From the NCBI RefSeq assembly GCF_029338235.1, contig NZ_CP119786.1:183601-247600 (forward strand): a stretch of DNA of 64,000 nucleotides. The letters run 5' to 3'. Below are positions 16,291 through 25,474 of this stretch, piece by piece (position 1 is the first letter of the stretch; each line of letters opens with the position of its first letter). The translations under genes were made by a program, and so were the position numbers. This stretch comes from Haloarcula rara (GTDB lineage Archaea > Halobacteriota > Halobacteria > Halobacteriales > Haloarculaceae). The notes beneath the pieces were generated by a model. The model saw nothing but the letters and a program-made list of their open reading frames with translations, was not told the origin of the DNA and did not search any database.

Positions 16291-18255
16291 TTACAGGAGG
16301 GCTGGGACCAGTGCGTCGAAGACGTGTTTCTCCGCCTTGCGGAGGTGCTGGTGGAAGGTGGGGGGAGCGATGTCCAGCGAGTCGGCGACGTCCTCGCCGG
16401 AGACCGTCCGGGGCCACTCGAAGAACCCAGCGCGGTAGGCCGCCCGGAGAACTGCCGACTGACGGTCGGTCAGCTCGTCACTGATATCGAGGGCGGACGA
16501 CGACGTCTGGACCGCTTCCCGGGTGGTCTGGCGCCGAGTCAGCATCTCCGCCGTGGGGTATACCGCCTGGACTGTGTCGATGACGCTTCGGACGTCCCCG
16601 CCGGGTGGGAGCTGCAGCGTCATGTGGTAGCTCCCCTCGTCGATACCGGCTTCGACGACCCCGCCGCCGGCGTTTGCCAGGGCCGAGAGCACTGGCGGGT
16701 CCCGCAGCCGCGCCTCGAAACTCGTCACGTCGTCGCTCTCCCAATCGTGTATCTCGACGCCCTTCCAGTGCTCCATCCGGTCGACGATGGTCTCCAGCAG
16801 GTCGGCGCCGTCCCTGGTGACCGTCCCGTAGACCAGATACTCGCTATCGCTCACCGGAATCGTCTCGTCGAGGGTAACCGTTCCGCTGCCGTCGTCGATA
16901 TCGAGCATGGCACCGATATCCCCGATGTGAAAGCCAAGTTCAGTCACCGTATCGGACATCAGCGCGCGCTTGCGCTCGACGGCCGCGATGGCGTGGCCGA
17001 CGATTTCGCCAAGCTGCGTGATGACGGTGCGTTCACGGCCGCTGATGCCCTCTGGTCGGTCGGCATAGACGTTCAGAACGCCGTAGACGGTCCCCTCGTG
17101 AGCGATGGGGATTGCGGCCGAGGACTGGTAGCCATAGGCCTGGGCGCGGTCACGCCACGGTTCGTACCGCGGGTCCGTCTGGATGTTGTGGCAGGTCTGG
17201 GTCTCGCCCGTGCGAATCGCCCGGCCCGTCGGACCGCCGCTGCGTTCGTCGTTCGGGTCGACCGAGATGGTCGTATCCTCGAGGTAGTTCTCGACGCCGG
17301 CCTCGGCTCGCATTCGGACCGTCTGTGACCGGTGGTCGACGTCGCCGATCCAGGCGAACTCGTAGGAGTCGGTCGCGGCCAGGTGCGCACAGACGACCGA
17401 CTCGATCTCGTTTCGGGTGGACTGGTCGATGACCGCGTCCGTCGTCACGCGGACGACCTCCTGGAGATTGGTCAGCGCGACGAGTCGCGCCCGCTGGCTG
17501 ACCAGTCGCTCCTCGTCGGCTCGCCGGGTTATCGCCGAGGCAAGGATGTTCGCCACCGACTGGACGAAGTTCACGTCGTGTGTATCGAACACTTTGGGCA
17601 CGGTGTCGTGTGCGCTCAGTATGCCCCACGGGTCGTCGGCGGTGCCGATGATGACACTGATGCCGCTGCGCACGTCGTGGTTGGTCAGCAGTTCGGGACC
17701 GCTGAACCGGCGCTCTCTCCGCAGGTCCTCGACGACGATGGGCTCGTCCGTGGCCAGGGTGTGGGCCGCCTGCGAGTCGTCGTCGGTCGCCGACACCGTT
17801 GCCGTGCCGACAATGCCGTCCCGCCAGCCGACACCGGCGCGCAACAGCAGCTTCTCGCCGTCCTCGTCCAGGTCCAGGACCTTGCAGTAGTCCGTATCGA
17901 GCGTCTCGGCGACGCCGTCACAGGCCAGCTGCAGGACCGACTCGATGTCACGGTCCGCCAGCGCGAACTGGCCCAGTTCGGTCACGATCTCCTGCTGACG
18001 GACGCGGCGTTCGAGGTCGGCGGTCGTCCCGCTGTCACGCCACCAGATACGTGCTTTCGCCCCCACTTTCTTGGTCTGGAGGAGCCCCTGGTCGGACAGT
18101 TGACTGAGCCGCTCGTAGGTCGTCCGCCGGGACACCGACAGCTCGCTTGCGACTTCGCTCGTCGTGAGCGGCGCTCCCGTTCGAGCCCGGTCGAACACAG
18201 TCAGCGTCTCCTGTAGCTGGGGGGACACCCCCTGGAAATTCATATACATTGTCAC
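16291..18255 (-). CDS. Bat-type transcriptional regulator: HTH, GAF domains, HTH_10
   Basis: The 654-residue protein has an N-terminal winged helix ('LTTSEVASELSVSRRTTYERLSQLSDQGLL'), two GAF domains (about residues 85-235 and 260-415; the second has 'SAAIPIAHEGTVYGVLNVYA'), a bacterioopsin-activator-type region and a C-terminal HTH_10 ('LTDRQSAVLRAAYRAGFFEWPR', then 'VADSLDIAPPTFHQHLRKAE'). Bat family proteins control genes in response to light or oxygen; this ligand is unknown. An N-terminal HTH in addition to HTH_10 is uncommon. Alternative starts at 18249 and 18243 are possible. Confidence 0.9.
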   Translation of the reverse strand: MTMYMNFQGVSPQLQETLTVFDRARTGAPLTTSEVASELSVSRRTTYERLSQLSDQGLLQTKKVGAKARIWWRDSGTTADLERRVRQQEIVTELGQFALADRDIESVLQLACDGVAETLDTDYCKVLDLDEDGEKLLLRAGVGWRDGIVGTATVSATDDDSQAAHTLATDEPIVVEDLRRERRFSGPELLTNHDVRSGISVIIGTADDPWGILSAHDTVPKVFDTHDVNFVQSVANILASAITRRADEERLVSQRARLVALTNLQEVVRVTTDAVIDQSTRNEIESVVCAHLAATDSYEFAWIGDVDHRSQTVRMRAEAGVENYLEDTTISVDPNDERSGGPTGRAIRTGETQTCHNIQTDPRYEPWRDRAQAYGYQSSAAIPIAHEGTVYGVLNVYADRPEGISGRERTVITQLGEIVGHAIAAVERKRALMSDTVTELGFHIGDIGAMLDIDDGSGTVTLDETIPVSDSEYLVYGTVTRDGADLLETIVDRMEHWKGVEIHDWESDDVTSFEARLRDPPVLSALANAGGGVVEAGIDEGSYHMTLQLPPGGDVRSVIDTVQAVYPTAEMLTRRQTTREAVQTSSSALDISDELTDRQSAVLRAAYRAGFFEWPRTVSGEDVADSLDIAPPTFHQHLRKAEKHVFDALVPALL

Positions 18256-18461
18256 GTTTGCCAGGGTGATGAACGTTCCGTTGTCGGGGACTGTCCAGCC
18301 CGGCTGCAGCGGTTCGGATTTCGGCGTTTGGGCCTGTCTGCTAGACGGGACCGCGACCCACGACGACGCCGTCGGTTGCGACCGAGCCTATCCGATTAGG
18401 CCGTGTACATTACTCCATACTGCTACTTGAGAGAGATATCGGACGGTCCGAGAGCGAACAC

Positions 18462-18788
18462 ATGAACCTACAAACTGTCTCAGACATCGACGAAACGACT
18501 CAGCACCGACTGCTCGCAGACGAGCAGCGACGATTCGTTATCAGGTCGCTCCAGACGGCCCGTAACGGTGTCGATATGACGCTCGACGAGATTACGGCAC
18601 ATCTCGAACGGGCGGTCGAGCGGACCGGGAGCGAGCAAATCGGTAGCCGACGGGACCTCCGCTGTCGGCTCCACCACGTGCACCTGCCGATGCTGGCAGC
18701 AGCGGGGCTCCTCGACTACGACGCCAAAGAGAAGCGCGTCAGCCTCGGAGCGCCGTGGGCGGTCACTGCCCCCGCCGAGACGCTCTGA
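18462..18788 (+). CDS. small winged-helix protein (DUF7344-like)
   Basis: The 108-residue protein has the pattern of a large haloarchaeal wHTH family: 'RLLADEQRRFVIRSLQ', 'MTLDEITAHLERAV' and the conserved 'LHHVHLPMLAAAGLLDYDAK'. These are presumed DNA-binding regulators. It is divergent from the Bat-type gene with 206 bases between starts, so mutual control is possible but not shown. Confidence 0.85.
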   Translation: MNLQTVSDIDETTQHRLLADEQRRFVIRSLQTARNGVDMTLDEITAHLERAVERTGSEQIGSRRDLRCRLHHVHLPMLAAAGLLDYDAKEKRVSLGAPWAVTAPAETL

Positions 18789-18848
18789 GGTTCGTCCCTG
18801 ACTGTCTGGCACCGCCGACGGTACCGCGAGGGGTGAACAGGGTGGTTT

Positions 18849-19643
18849 TCAGTTGTCGACGTCGGTCCCGCCGTCGGACTGGACATCCGAGGTACCGTGG
18901 CGCTCACTCGACGGGCGACCGCCGTCCGCCTCTTGTCGCTGCGGATTCGGGGTCGCCTCCGAGACGTTCCCCATCCACTGGTCGATGTTGTTCGAGACGT
19001 AGGTGTGTGCGCCCCAGCCGAAGGCGATGCCGGCGCCGAGGGCGATGGCCGCCGCGAGACCCCAGGCCAATGCCCGGGCGAACAGGTAGAGGATGCCGAC
19101 GTCTATCCCCATCGTGTCCAGGCCGATGACGATGGCCGTGAAGTAGAGGAACATCCGGGTCCCCGTCGCGAACCACGACGTGTACTCAGTCTGGGTGGCC
19201 GCGCGGGTTCGCGTGATAGCGTCGCCGATGAAATCGGCAACGATGAACCCGCCGATGATGACGGCCAGCCCGGCGATGAACGACGGGATGTAGGAGACGA
19301 CGGTCTGTATCCAGTTCGAGAGCGTCGGGATGGCGAGGACGTTCGCGGCCGCGAGGATGGCGATCGCGTAGACGAACCACTTGGTGATAGCGCCGAACGT
19401 TCGCGAGACGGCGTCCTCTGACCCGCCCATCATGCGGCCCAGCGGCGTCTCTAACACCATGCGGTCGACCTCGGCGCGGTCTGTGAGTCCCTTCACGGCC
19501 TTGGCCGCGGCGACGCCGACGATCCAGCCGATAAGGAGGACGATGATCGCTGCCGCCACCCGTGGGAGGAAGGCGACTATCTGTGCAACTGTCTGTTCCA
19601 GGAACTCGGGTATCTGCAACTGGAAAGGTTGTAATAGTGACAT
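18849..19643 (-). CDS. mechanosensitive-channel-like membrane protein (conserved TM-helix repeat)
   Basis: The 264-residue protein has about five membrane helices with the repeated TM_helix pattern of the small MscS-related group: 'LPRVAAAIIVLLIGWIVG' and 'IPSFIAGLAVIIGGFIVADFI'. It lacks the large beta-domain of true MscS. The C-terminal 45 residues are hydrophilic. A role in osmotic response is known for some relatives. The start at 19643 (MSLLQPF) or 12 bases earlier is possible. Confidence 0.85.
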   Translation of the reverse strand: MSLLQPFQLQIPEFLEQTVAQIVAFLPRVAAAIIVLLIGWIVGVAAAKAVKGLTDRAEVDRMVLETPLGRMMGGSEDAVSRTFGAITKWFVYAIAILAAANVLAIPTLSNWIQTVVSYIPSFIAGLAVIIGGFIVADFIGDAITRTRAATQTEYTSWFATGTRMFLYFTAIVIGLDTMGIDVGILYLFARALAWGLAAAIALGAGIAFGWGAHTYVSNNIDQWMGNVSEATPNPQRQEADGGRPSSERHGTSDVQSDGGTDVDN

Positions 19644-19733
19644 ATTTTGCTGCACTCCGTATTGTAGCGCAGACGGCTAAACGGGCGAGTTTGCGACTGC
19701 AAGCAGCTACTCGGACGCCGGCCGTGTGGGCCG

Positions 19734-19997
19734 TCAGCCCCCCTGTTCAGCGCTCGCGATAGCTCGCGCGGAAACGTACGTCAGCAGGGCCAGCAGTACA
19801 AAGGGGAACACGGTCAGGAAGTGCATCAGCACGAACATCCCCGGGTCCCACTCCCAGGGTCGGAACAGGCTATACAGCAGGACGAAAAACAGCAAGATTC
19901 CCATCGGGATGAGATTCACCGTCACGTCGAGGAGGGTATCGAGGGTGGCCCAGTCCTGCTGGTCGCCGGCCTCTGTCCGGACGGGTTCGTCAGCCAT
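19734..19997 (-). CDS. small membrane protein, DUF6684-like
   Basis: The 87-residue protein has two hydrophobic segments ('VNLIPMGILLFFVLLYSLF' and 'MHFLTVFPFVLLALLTYVSA') joined by a short 'RPWEWDPGM' loop, a pattern of haloarchaeal DUF6684, often encoded near cytochrome oxidase or halocyanin genes; no such gene is seen here. The start at 19997 is chosen because codons upstream look non-coding. Confidence 0.75.
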   Translation of the reverse strand: MADEPVRTEAGDQQDWATLDTLLDVTVNLIPMGILLFFVLLYSLFRPWEWDPGMFVLMHFLTVFPFVLLALLTYVSARAIASAEQGG

Positions 19998-20086
19998 ACT
20001 CGAGCTACGTACCAGCCACCGAAAAGTATTGCCTGTACAACATATCACTGGCAAATGCTTTTCGGTCGGCCGGTCGATTCCTCCGT

Positions 20087-20251
20087 ATGGAGGTCCCACC
20101 ACTGGCGAGCACCGAAGGCGCATACTGGTATCTCATCGGACTCATTCTCCTGCTGGCGCTCGCCTCGACGCTCTATATCGCGGGCGTCATCGTCGGCTCG
20201 CTCCCGGACCCATCGAGCCTCTTCTATCTGGTTCCCGGCTGGCTCCTGTGA
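20087..20251 (+). CDS. 54-residue membrane protein
   Basis: ATG at 20087 opens 54 codons ending with TGA at 20249-20251: 'MEVPPLASTEGAYWYLIGLI', then a hydrophobic helix of about 25 residues with Leu and Val, a 'GSLPDPSS' turn and 'LFYLVPGWLL'. Codon use is haloarchaeal. The start is divergent from the DUF6684-like gene by 89 bases. Family not recognised; it resembles small single-pass subunits or stress membrane peptides. Confidence 0.65.
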   Translation: MEVPPLASTEGAYWYLIGLILLLALASTLYIAGVIVGSLPDPSSLFYLVPGWLL

Positions 20252-20262
20252 CGCCGACTCGC

Positions 20263-20631
20263 TCACAGCGACTGGTCGCTCTCGGACTCACCCTCCTCTG
20301 TCTCGTCCTGTAGTGACCCGCCGCGGTCGCTGTAATCCGTCCGGCCGACGGCCTGGTCCCCGACCATGTTGAGGACGGCTTGCTGGACCTCGTCGGGGGA
20401 ATCGTACTCGATGGTGTCTTGCTCCTCGGCCACTTCACGCTCGGCGAGGACGCTCGAGAGAGACTCCTCGCCTTCGGCCAGGTCCAGCTCCTCGTCGCCG
20501 TATTCTTCGAGCAGCTGCTCCTGTGTCGTCGGATAGTCGTGGTTCTCGAGGGCCGTCAGCAACCCACCGAACTCGACGCCCTGTTCGCGCGATTCGCTCC
20601 CGGACTCCGCGTCAGAACTATCGTTTGACAT
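20263..20631 (-). CDS. DUF5789 family protein
   Basis: The 122-residue acidic protein matches the DUF5789 pattern: 'GGLLTALENHDYPTTQEQLLEEYGDEELDL', then 'SPDEVQQAVLNMVGDQAVGRTDYSDRGG'. These are small haloarchaeal proteins of unknown function. The start at 20631 (MSNDSSD) is chosen because residues before it are basic and Cys-rich, unlike the protein. Convergent with the 54-residue membrane protein gene, 11 bases apart. Confidence 0.82.
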   Translation of the reverse strand: MSNDSSDAESGSESREQGVEFGGLLTALENHDYPTTQEQLLEEYGDEELDLAEGEESLSSVLAEREVAEEQDTIEYDSPDEVQQAVLNMVGDQAVGRTDYSDRGGSLQDETEEGESESDQSL

Positions 20632-20939
20632 ACACCATCTTCCGCTACCAGCCACAAGGGTGTTGTGCTGTTGACACGCTCGACACGAAAAATTAACACT
20701 AATACTACTGTTATTCTTTGGTTTCACTCGGTTCTTGGCATCACACTGTGGGCGGCCGTCTGATTGCCGAGACGTACCTTGACACGCCCCTCGGCTCGAG
20801 TAAGGCGTCCCTACCGCCGATAAGCCTCGATATCTCGACCACCTGGGGTCGGCACAACGCTTAAATACACTTTACTGACAATTCATTGGTGTGAATCCCA
20901 GTTGTATCGCACACGAACTGGCCGCCGCCGTCACCGCCT
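20632..20939. other. intergenic region with promoter of the RdfA/SMC operon
   Basis: No gene is supported. A TATA-like element (CTTAAATACACTTTACTG, 20860-20877) precedes the RdfA start by about 65 bases, and AT-rich sequence at 20690-20725 probably serves the minus-strand DUF5789 gene. Confidence 0.45.
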
Positions 20940-21563
20940 ATGAGTGACGGCAATCAGGTGACTGTCAGCGGGGAAACGAGCTGCGCGTGCAAGATCGGGC
21001 GGACGGCCGAGACGTACGGAATCGACGATATCGACGGGCTGCTTCGCGACCGGCGGGCCGAGGGCGCGAGTCTCCGCCGTCTGGAGACCGTCGTGAACGA
21101 GACCGTCCTTCGGGCGGCCCTCGAAGACACTGGCGCCCACGTGCCAGGAGCTGTCACAGACATCTACCGGACGCTGACCGACGCGAAGACGAGCGCGGGC
21201 GTTCGGACGGAGACACGGGCGTGGCTGTCACGTGTCGGCGTCGACCCAGACGACCTCGAGGGCGACTTCGTCTCCTACCAGACCGTTCGCACCCATCTCC
21301 GGGAGTGTCTCGACGTCGATACCACCCGTGAGACCACGCTGTCAGTCGACGACGCCGTGGGTACCATTGAGTGGGCGCGCTCCCGGAGTGAAAGTATCGT
21401 TCGCCGGACCGTCGAACGACTCGACGAGACTGACGGCTTTCACAGCGGCTCCGTGGACGTGACACACGTCGTCCGGGTCGCCTGTGGGGACTGCGGGGCC
21501 AGCTATCCGGTCGAGCGGTTTCTCGAACGAGGTGGGTGCGACTGTGGCGGCGCTGACCAGTGA
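20940..21563 (+). CDS. rdfA: RdfA-family (rod-determining factor) protein, copy 1
   Basis: The 207-residue protein has an N-terminal helical region ('CKIGRTAETYGIDDIDGLLR'), a central 'FVSYQTVRTHLRECLDVD' block and a C-terminal zinc ribbon ('CGDCGASYPVERFLERGGCDC'). RdfA is a haloarchaeal factor linked to rod cell shape and usually sits beside an archaea-specific SMC-related gene, as here (45 bases downstream, same strand). A paralogue is at 36297-36911. Assignment is from memory of the family and its gene pairing. Confidence 0.78.
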   Translation: MSDGNQVTVSGETSCACKIGRTAETYGIDDIDGLLRDRRAEGASLRRLETVVNETVLRAALEDTGAHVPGAVTDIYRTLTDAKTSAGVRTETRAWLSRVGVDPDDLEGDFVSYQTVRTHLRECLDVDTTRETTLSVDDAVGTIEWARSRSESIVRRTVERLDETDGFHSGSVDVTHVVRVACGDCGASYPVERFLERGGCDCGGADQ

Positions 21564-21607
21564 GGCGACCGACAAGGAGTTATGTGCTCGGTTTGACGGA
21601 CTGAATA

Positions 21608-23497
21608 ATGGCTGACAGCGACGAAACGCCGCGGGTGGTCGTCGAGAACGTCGGCGGTATCGACGCCGCCGAGGTCGAGCTGTCCGACGGCGTCTCCGTA
21701 CTGACTGGCCGGAACGCGACGAACCGGACCTCGCTCCTGCGGGCGCTCGGTGCCGCGCTGGGCGGGGGCACCGGCGCCCTGAAAGCCGACGCAGACCGGG
21801 GGTCGGTGACGCTGTCCCTCGGCGGGACCGACTGCACGAGGACGTTCGAGCGCGACGGCGACTCGGTCTCTGTCGGTGGTGAGCCCTACACCACGGATAC
21901 GACGCTCGTCGACCAGTACTGCGGTTTGCTGGCCGACAACCCCGCCCGCCGGGCAGTGACCCGGGGGGACGCCGACGCGCTCCGGTCGTTCATCATGGCG
22001 CCCGTGGACACCGACGCACTGGAGGCGGAGATTCGACGGACGCGGCAGGCTATCGAGTCGCTCCGGGCGGACCGCGAGGAGACGAAACAGACGATAGCGC
22101 GGCGGGAGTCACTGGAGCGACAGCTGGCCGACCACCGCGAGGAACTCGCCGAGGTCGACGAGGAACTCGACGCCGTCCGGGCGGCCGTCGATGAGTTCGA
22201 GACCGACCTCGAGGCCGTCGAGCGCGCCGAAGACGTGGTCGCGGAACTCACCGAGGCCCGAGCGGAATACGAGCGGGTCCGGGACCGACTGGAGACCCAG
22301 CGGGCGGCCGTCGCGTCGCTCCGGGACGAACGAGCGGCCGTCCGCACCGAACTGTCAGAGCTGTCGGACCCGGACGTGGACAGAGAGGGGGTCGAAGCCG
22401 AGATAGCGCGGCTCCAGCGACGTAAGCGTGACCTCGAGACCACGATATCCAGTCTCCTCTCGGTCGTGGAGTTCAACGAGCAGGTTACCGGCGACGGGGA
22501 GCTACCGGGGCCTGGCGACGCCGTCGCGGACCCCACGACGGGGAGCGTCGAGTGCTGGACCTGCGGGACGGCCGTGGACCGGGCGACCATCGACGACCAT
22601 CTCGAGGACCTCCGCGGGGTCATCGACGAGAAGCGGGCCGAGCGCAACGAGGTCCGCTCGGCGCTTGCGGTCAGGCGTGCCGACCTGTCCGACCACCGCG
22701 AGGTGGCCGACAGGCGCGGGGAACTGGAAGCTGAAATCGACGACATCGAAGCGGAGATAAGGGACCGCGAGGCGGCCATCGAGGAGCTGGCAGACCGGAC
22801 CACGGAACTCGACAGCCGCATCGAGGAGCTGGAGTCGGCCGCCGAAGCCTCCGACGAACTCGGGGAGAGCGCAATTCTGGAGCAGTATCGCCGCCGTTCG
22901 GAGCTCGCCTACGAACGGGACCAGCTCGAAGAACAGATTGCGTCCGTGGAAGCCGAGCTCGCGACGGTCCGCGAGGCGGAGTCCCGGCTCGAGGATATCG
23001 AGGACCGTCTCGAGGACCGCGAGGCGGAACTCGAACGCGCTCGGACCCGTATCGAGGAACTGGAGCGGTCGGCCGTCGAGACCTTCAACGACCACATGGA
23101 GACGGTCCGTTCGCAGCTTGGCTACGAGAACATCGAACGGGTGTGGATCGAACGTATCGTTTCCGAGGACGCCGACACCGGGTTCGCCCTCCACGTGGTC
23201 CGGTCGCGGGCCGACGGCACAGTCTACGAGGACACGGTCGACCACCTCTCGGAGTCGGAGCGGGAAGTCATCGGGCTGGTCGTCGCACTGGCGGGGTATC
23301 TCGTCCACGACGCCCACGAGACGGTCCCGGTGTTGCTGCTCGACTCGCTCGAGGCCATCGACGCCGACCGTATCGCCGCACTGGTCGAGTACTTCGCCGA
23401 CTACGCCGACCACCTCGTCGTCGCCTTGCTTCCCGAGGACGCCCAAGCGCTGCCGGACGAATACGAGCACATCGAGATCGGCGGGGCGCCAGCCTGA
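21608..23497 (+). CDS. archaea-specific SMC-related ATPase with zinc hook, copy 1
   Basis: The 629-residue protein has the Rad50/SMC layout: an N-terminal nucleotide-binding segment with 'VLTGRNATNRTSLLRALGAA', coiled coils (about 140-290 and 340-500) around a hook with 'CWTCGT' (CxxC, about residue 318), and a C-terminal lobe with signature 'HLSESEREVIGLVVALAGYL' and Walker B 'PVLLLDSLEAID'. The P-loop has Arg where Lys is expected. Such proteins may organise DNA. It forms an operon with the upstream rdfA-like gene. Confidence 0.88.
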   Translation: MADSDETPRVVVENVGGIDAAEVELSDGVSVLTGRNATNRTSLLRALGAALGGGTGALKADADRGSVTLSLGGTDCTRTFERDGDSVSVGGEPYTTDTTLVDQYCGLLADNPARRAVTRGDADALRSFIMAPVDTDALEAEIRRTRQAIESLRADREETKQTIARRESLERQLADHREELAEVDEELDAVRAAVDEFETDLEAVERAEDVVAELTEARAEYERVRDRLETQRAAVASLRDERAAVRTELSELSDPDVDREGVEAEIARLQRRKRDLETTISSLLSVVEFNEQVTGDGELPGPGDAVADPTTGSVECWTCGTAVDRATIDDHLEDLRGVIDEKRAERNEVRSALAVRRADLSDHREVADRRGELEAEIDDIEAEIRDREAAIEELADRTTELDSRIEELESAAEASDELGESAILEQYRRRSELAYERDQLEEQIASVEAELATVREAESRLEDIEDRLEDREAELERARTRIEELERSAVETFNDHMETVRSQLGYENIERVWIERIVSEDADTGFALHVVRSRADGTVYEDTVDHLSESEREVIGLVVALAGYLVHDAHETVPVLLLDSLEAIDADRIAALVEYFADYADHLVVALLPEDAQALPDEYEHIEIGGAPA

Positions 23498-23761
23498 CTC
23501 GCAAGCGACTGGTCTGGTGCCCGTGAGTACCTATCGCAACTGACTACTGCCGGCTGCGTTGGACTCTAAATAATAAATATCCCGAGTATGATATAATTCT
23601 GGTATGAGGGCCCTCTTCTCCCGCCCCAACGACTGTGTCAGTCGGTCGGGGTAACCGGCGGCACCGACCCGTCCCTGGCTGTGTCAGTGCGCCCACCACT
23701 CGGAACGGGAGTCGCCCCAGCGTTCTCGTCGGCGTCTCAAGCGCTCGTACCACAGTTTCAA

Positions 23762-24262
23762 ATGCATGGCTACGAAACTGTGAGTGTGAATACCGAGCAG
23801 ATCACCGCCGACGACATCATCGACTGGACCTCGCTCGGCGATATCGTGGCGTCGTTCGAGAAACGCGGCCTGGAACCGCGACCGGGGATGGGCGCCCAGA
23901 ACGAACGGTTGCTCGGTATCGGAAACGACGAGTATATCGTCGTCATCGAGGCGTACCCGGACGAATCAGTCGACGAGTACGTTCCCGAGAGCACGTCCCG
24001 ACACACGAACATCGTCGCATCGAACGACTTCGAGCAGTTCACGTTCATCTCACGCATCCGGAGCTGGCAGGAGCAAAAGCGCGGGAACGTCCAGTATCAG
24101 AAGTTCTCCTTCGAGAAGGAGGCGTTCCGACAGGGGCTGGATAACGAGGCCCAGATTCTCCAGAACATCAACGCCATCCAGTACCAGTCCTCGACGCCGC
24201 CTATCGAACGATTCCGACAGGGGTCGAAACGGGCACTCTCCTACGTTCGGAACCTTATCTAA
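23762..24262 (+). CDS. protein resembling the N-terminus of Eco57I-type methylases, probably truncated
   Basis: The 166-residue product ('MHGYETVSVNTEQITADDII') contains 'IVASFEKRGLEPRPGMGAQN' and 'FTFISRIRSWQEQKRGNVQY', which resemble, from memory, the N-terminal domain of large haloarchaeal Eco57I-type restriction-modification proteins. Here the frame stops at 24262 and no methylase motif follows, so this is a stand-alone N-terminal domain or the remnant of a larger gene. The region upstream (23569-23602) is AT-rich and promoter-like. Confidence in the family is moderate. Confidence 0.5.
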   Translation: MHGYETVSVNTEQITADDIIDWTSLGDIVASFEKRGLEPRPGMGAQNERLLGIGNDEYIVVIEAYPDESVDEYVPESTSRHTNIVASNDFEQFTFISRIRSWQEQKRGNVQYQKFSFEKEAFRQGLDNEAQILQNINAIQYQSSTPPIERFRQGSKRALSYVRNLI

Positions 24263-24306
24263 GCATATCAGCAGGCTTACTGCTTGAGGGAAATACTAGT
24301 ACCTAA

Positions 24307-24504
24307 TCAGAAACGCTCGTCTGGCTCACCCGACTCGGTAGTATCGGCCGACCCGACGGCGTGCTCGTCCGCGTACGGGTTCACGTCACCGTCCGCCGTC
24401 AGACCGACAGTGACCGCCGCTGTCAGCTGATTCGCGTCCGTGACGTCCGCGAGCAGTCCGAACAGGTGGGCGAACAACTCCGGCCGGCAGTAGGCTATCT
24501 TCAC
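24307..24504 (-). CDS. small hypothetical protein
   Basis: The 65-residue frame starts with GTG at 24504 ('MKIAYCRPELFAHLFGLLAD') and ends with an acidic tail. Codon use is haloarchaeal, with 'FGLLADVTDANQLTAAVTVG' like a folded domain. An AT-rich stretch (24534-24545, minus-strand AGTAAAAGTA) precedes it by about 30 bases. No family recognised. Confidence 0.55.
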   Translation of the reverse strand: MKIAYCRPELFAHLFGLLADVTDANQLTAAVTVGLTADGDVNPYADEHAVGSADTTESGEPDERF

Positions 24505-24582
24505 GCCGGCCTCGTCAGCGTCGCCGTCGCGCGGATACTTTTACTCAACGTGCTCGGGACGAACCCGCTACAGTAACACGTC

Positions 24583-24756
24583 TCAGACCTGTGGCTGGTC
24601 GACCACGCAGTCGCCACAGCGGGGACAGAGCAGGCGGCGTCGGGCAACCCGGTCGTCACCGGTCCAGTCGCCCTCAAGCGGGCTCTCGTGGTCGCAGGTC
24701 GAACAGAACTGTCGGGTCTTGGCGGGCCGAAGGTTGCGTCTCTGTTCGAGGGTCAT
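24583..24756 (-). CDS. 57-residue zinc-ribbon protein
   Basis: On the minus strand ATG 24756 to TGA 24583 encodes 'MTLEQRRNLRPAKTRQFCST' and continues with CxxC pairs 'CSTCDHESPLEGDW' and 'CPRCGDCVV'. This resembles a family of small haloarchaeal ribbon proteins. Its start overlaps the stop of the gene at 24753-24998 (ATGA), so the two are translationally coupled. Confidence 0.75.
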   Translation of the reverse strand: MTLEQRRNLRPAKTRQFCSTCDHESPLEGDWTGDDRVARRRLLCPRCGDCVVDQPQV

Positions 24757-24998
24757 CTTGTGGGGGTGTAGGAGTGCCCGACGGTGGCACAGCAGGCGTT
24801 CAGGAGGACGAGACCGACGAACACGACAGGTGTCGCCGCCGCGATGCCTGACAGCAACACGGCGACGATGAAAAGGGGCAGCGGGATACTCGCCCAGAAG
24901 GCCGCGCCGCTGACGGCTCGCCGGAGCCTGCCGACGAGGGCGCTGGCGTCGGTGGTGAGGTCGGGTATTCGTGGGGTGGAGGGGTCAAGGGTGGGCAT
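24753..24998 (-). CDS. 81-residue membrane protein
   Basis: The protein ('MPTLDPSTPRIPDLTTDASA') has one strong hydrophobic stretch, possibly two helices ('FWASIPLPLFIVAVLLSGIA', 'TPVVFVGLVLLNACCATVG'). It overlaps the downstream zinc-ribbon gene by four bases. The minus-strand TATA-like element GTTTATATG (25026-25034) lies about 30 bases before the ATG at 24998, suggesting a leaderless bicistronic mRNA. No family recognised. Confidence 0.65.
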   Translation of the reverse strand: MPTLDPSTPRIPDLTTDASALVGRLRRAVSGAAFWASIPLPLFIVAVLLSGIAAATPVVFVGLVLLNACCATVGHSYTPTR

Positions 24999-25474
24999 TG
25001 AGCGTCGCCTATCTCCACCATAGTTACATATAAACACCAGACCCCTAGGGTGGATTCAGGATTCTTTACCGTGTTACCCTTTTTTCAGCTTATTTTACCA
25101 CGCAATTGGAACCGCTAAAACGTTCTCATCGACGCCGAGAAATTTTATCGGCCTGTCTGTGAGCGTTACATCTCTCGTTAGCCGACGGCGGTCTTGGTGG
25201 TGCACCCGTTCGACGCTTCTCACCCCGCTGAAGACGCTGACGTGGGTCCCAGGGAACGACCATGGGGGAGTGTTCGAACCGCGACAGTCTGGCTGGCGAT
25301 TTAGGCGTCCCCGCAGGCTGTGTCCCACGTTATGAACTAGCTTACGCCTGTTTAGCAGTTTTTGGAACCCAGTAACTAACACGATGGCAACTCTCTCGTT
25401 AGTAAATAATACGTATATGACACTCGCTTTTGCCCCGGATACCCATCGGCCCGTGACACCACTCCTGGTCGGCG
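24999..25474. other. gene-free region of lower GC
   Basis: No frame with haloarchaeal codon use is supported on either strand. The region has a T-rich patch at 25077-25085, AT-rich sequence at 25400-25425, and two copies of CTCTCGTTAG (about 25172-25181 and 25390-25399) flanking about 210 bases. It may be the remains of a mobile element, but no transposase motif was recognised. Confidence 0.4.

Noticed and set aside
25240..25300. TTCGAA-containing stretch examined as a tRNA T-arm
   Set aside because: No acceptor, D or anticodon stem could be paired around it.
25095..25382. Minus-strand frame resembling a transposase fragment
   Set aside because: Codon use is poor and no catalytic motif is visible; treated as part of a gene-free region.
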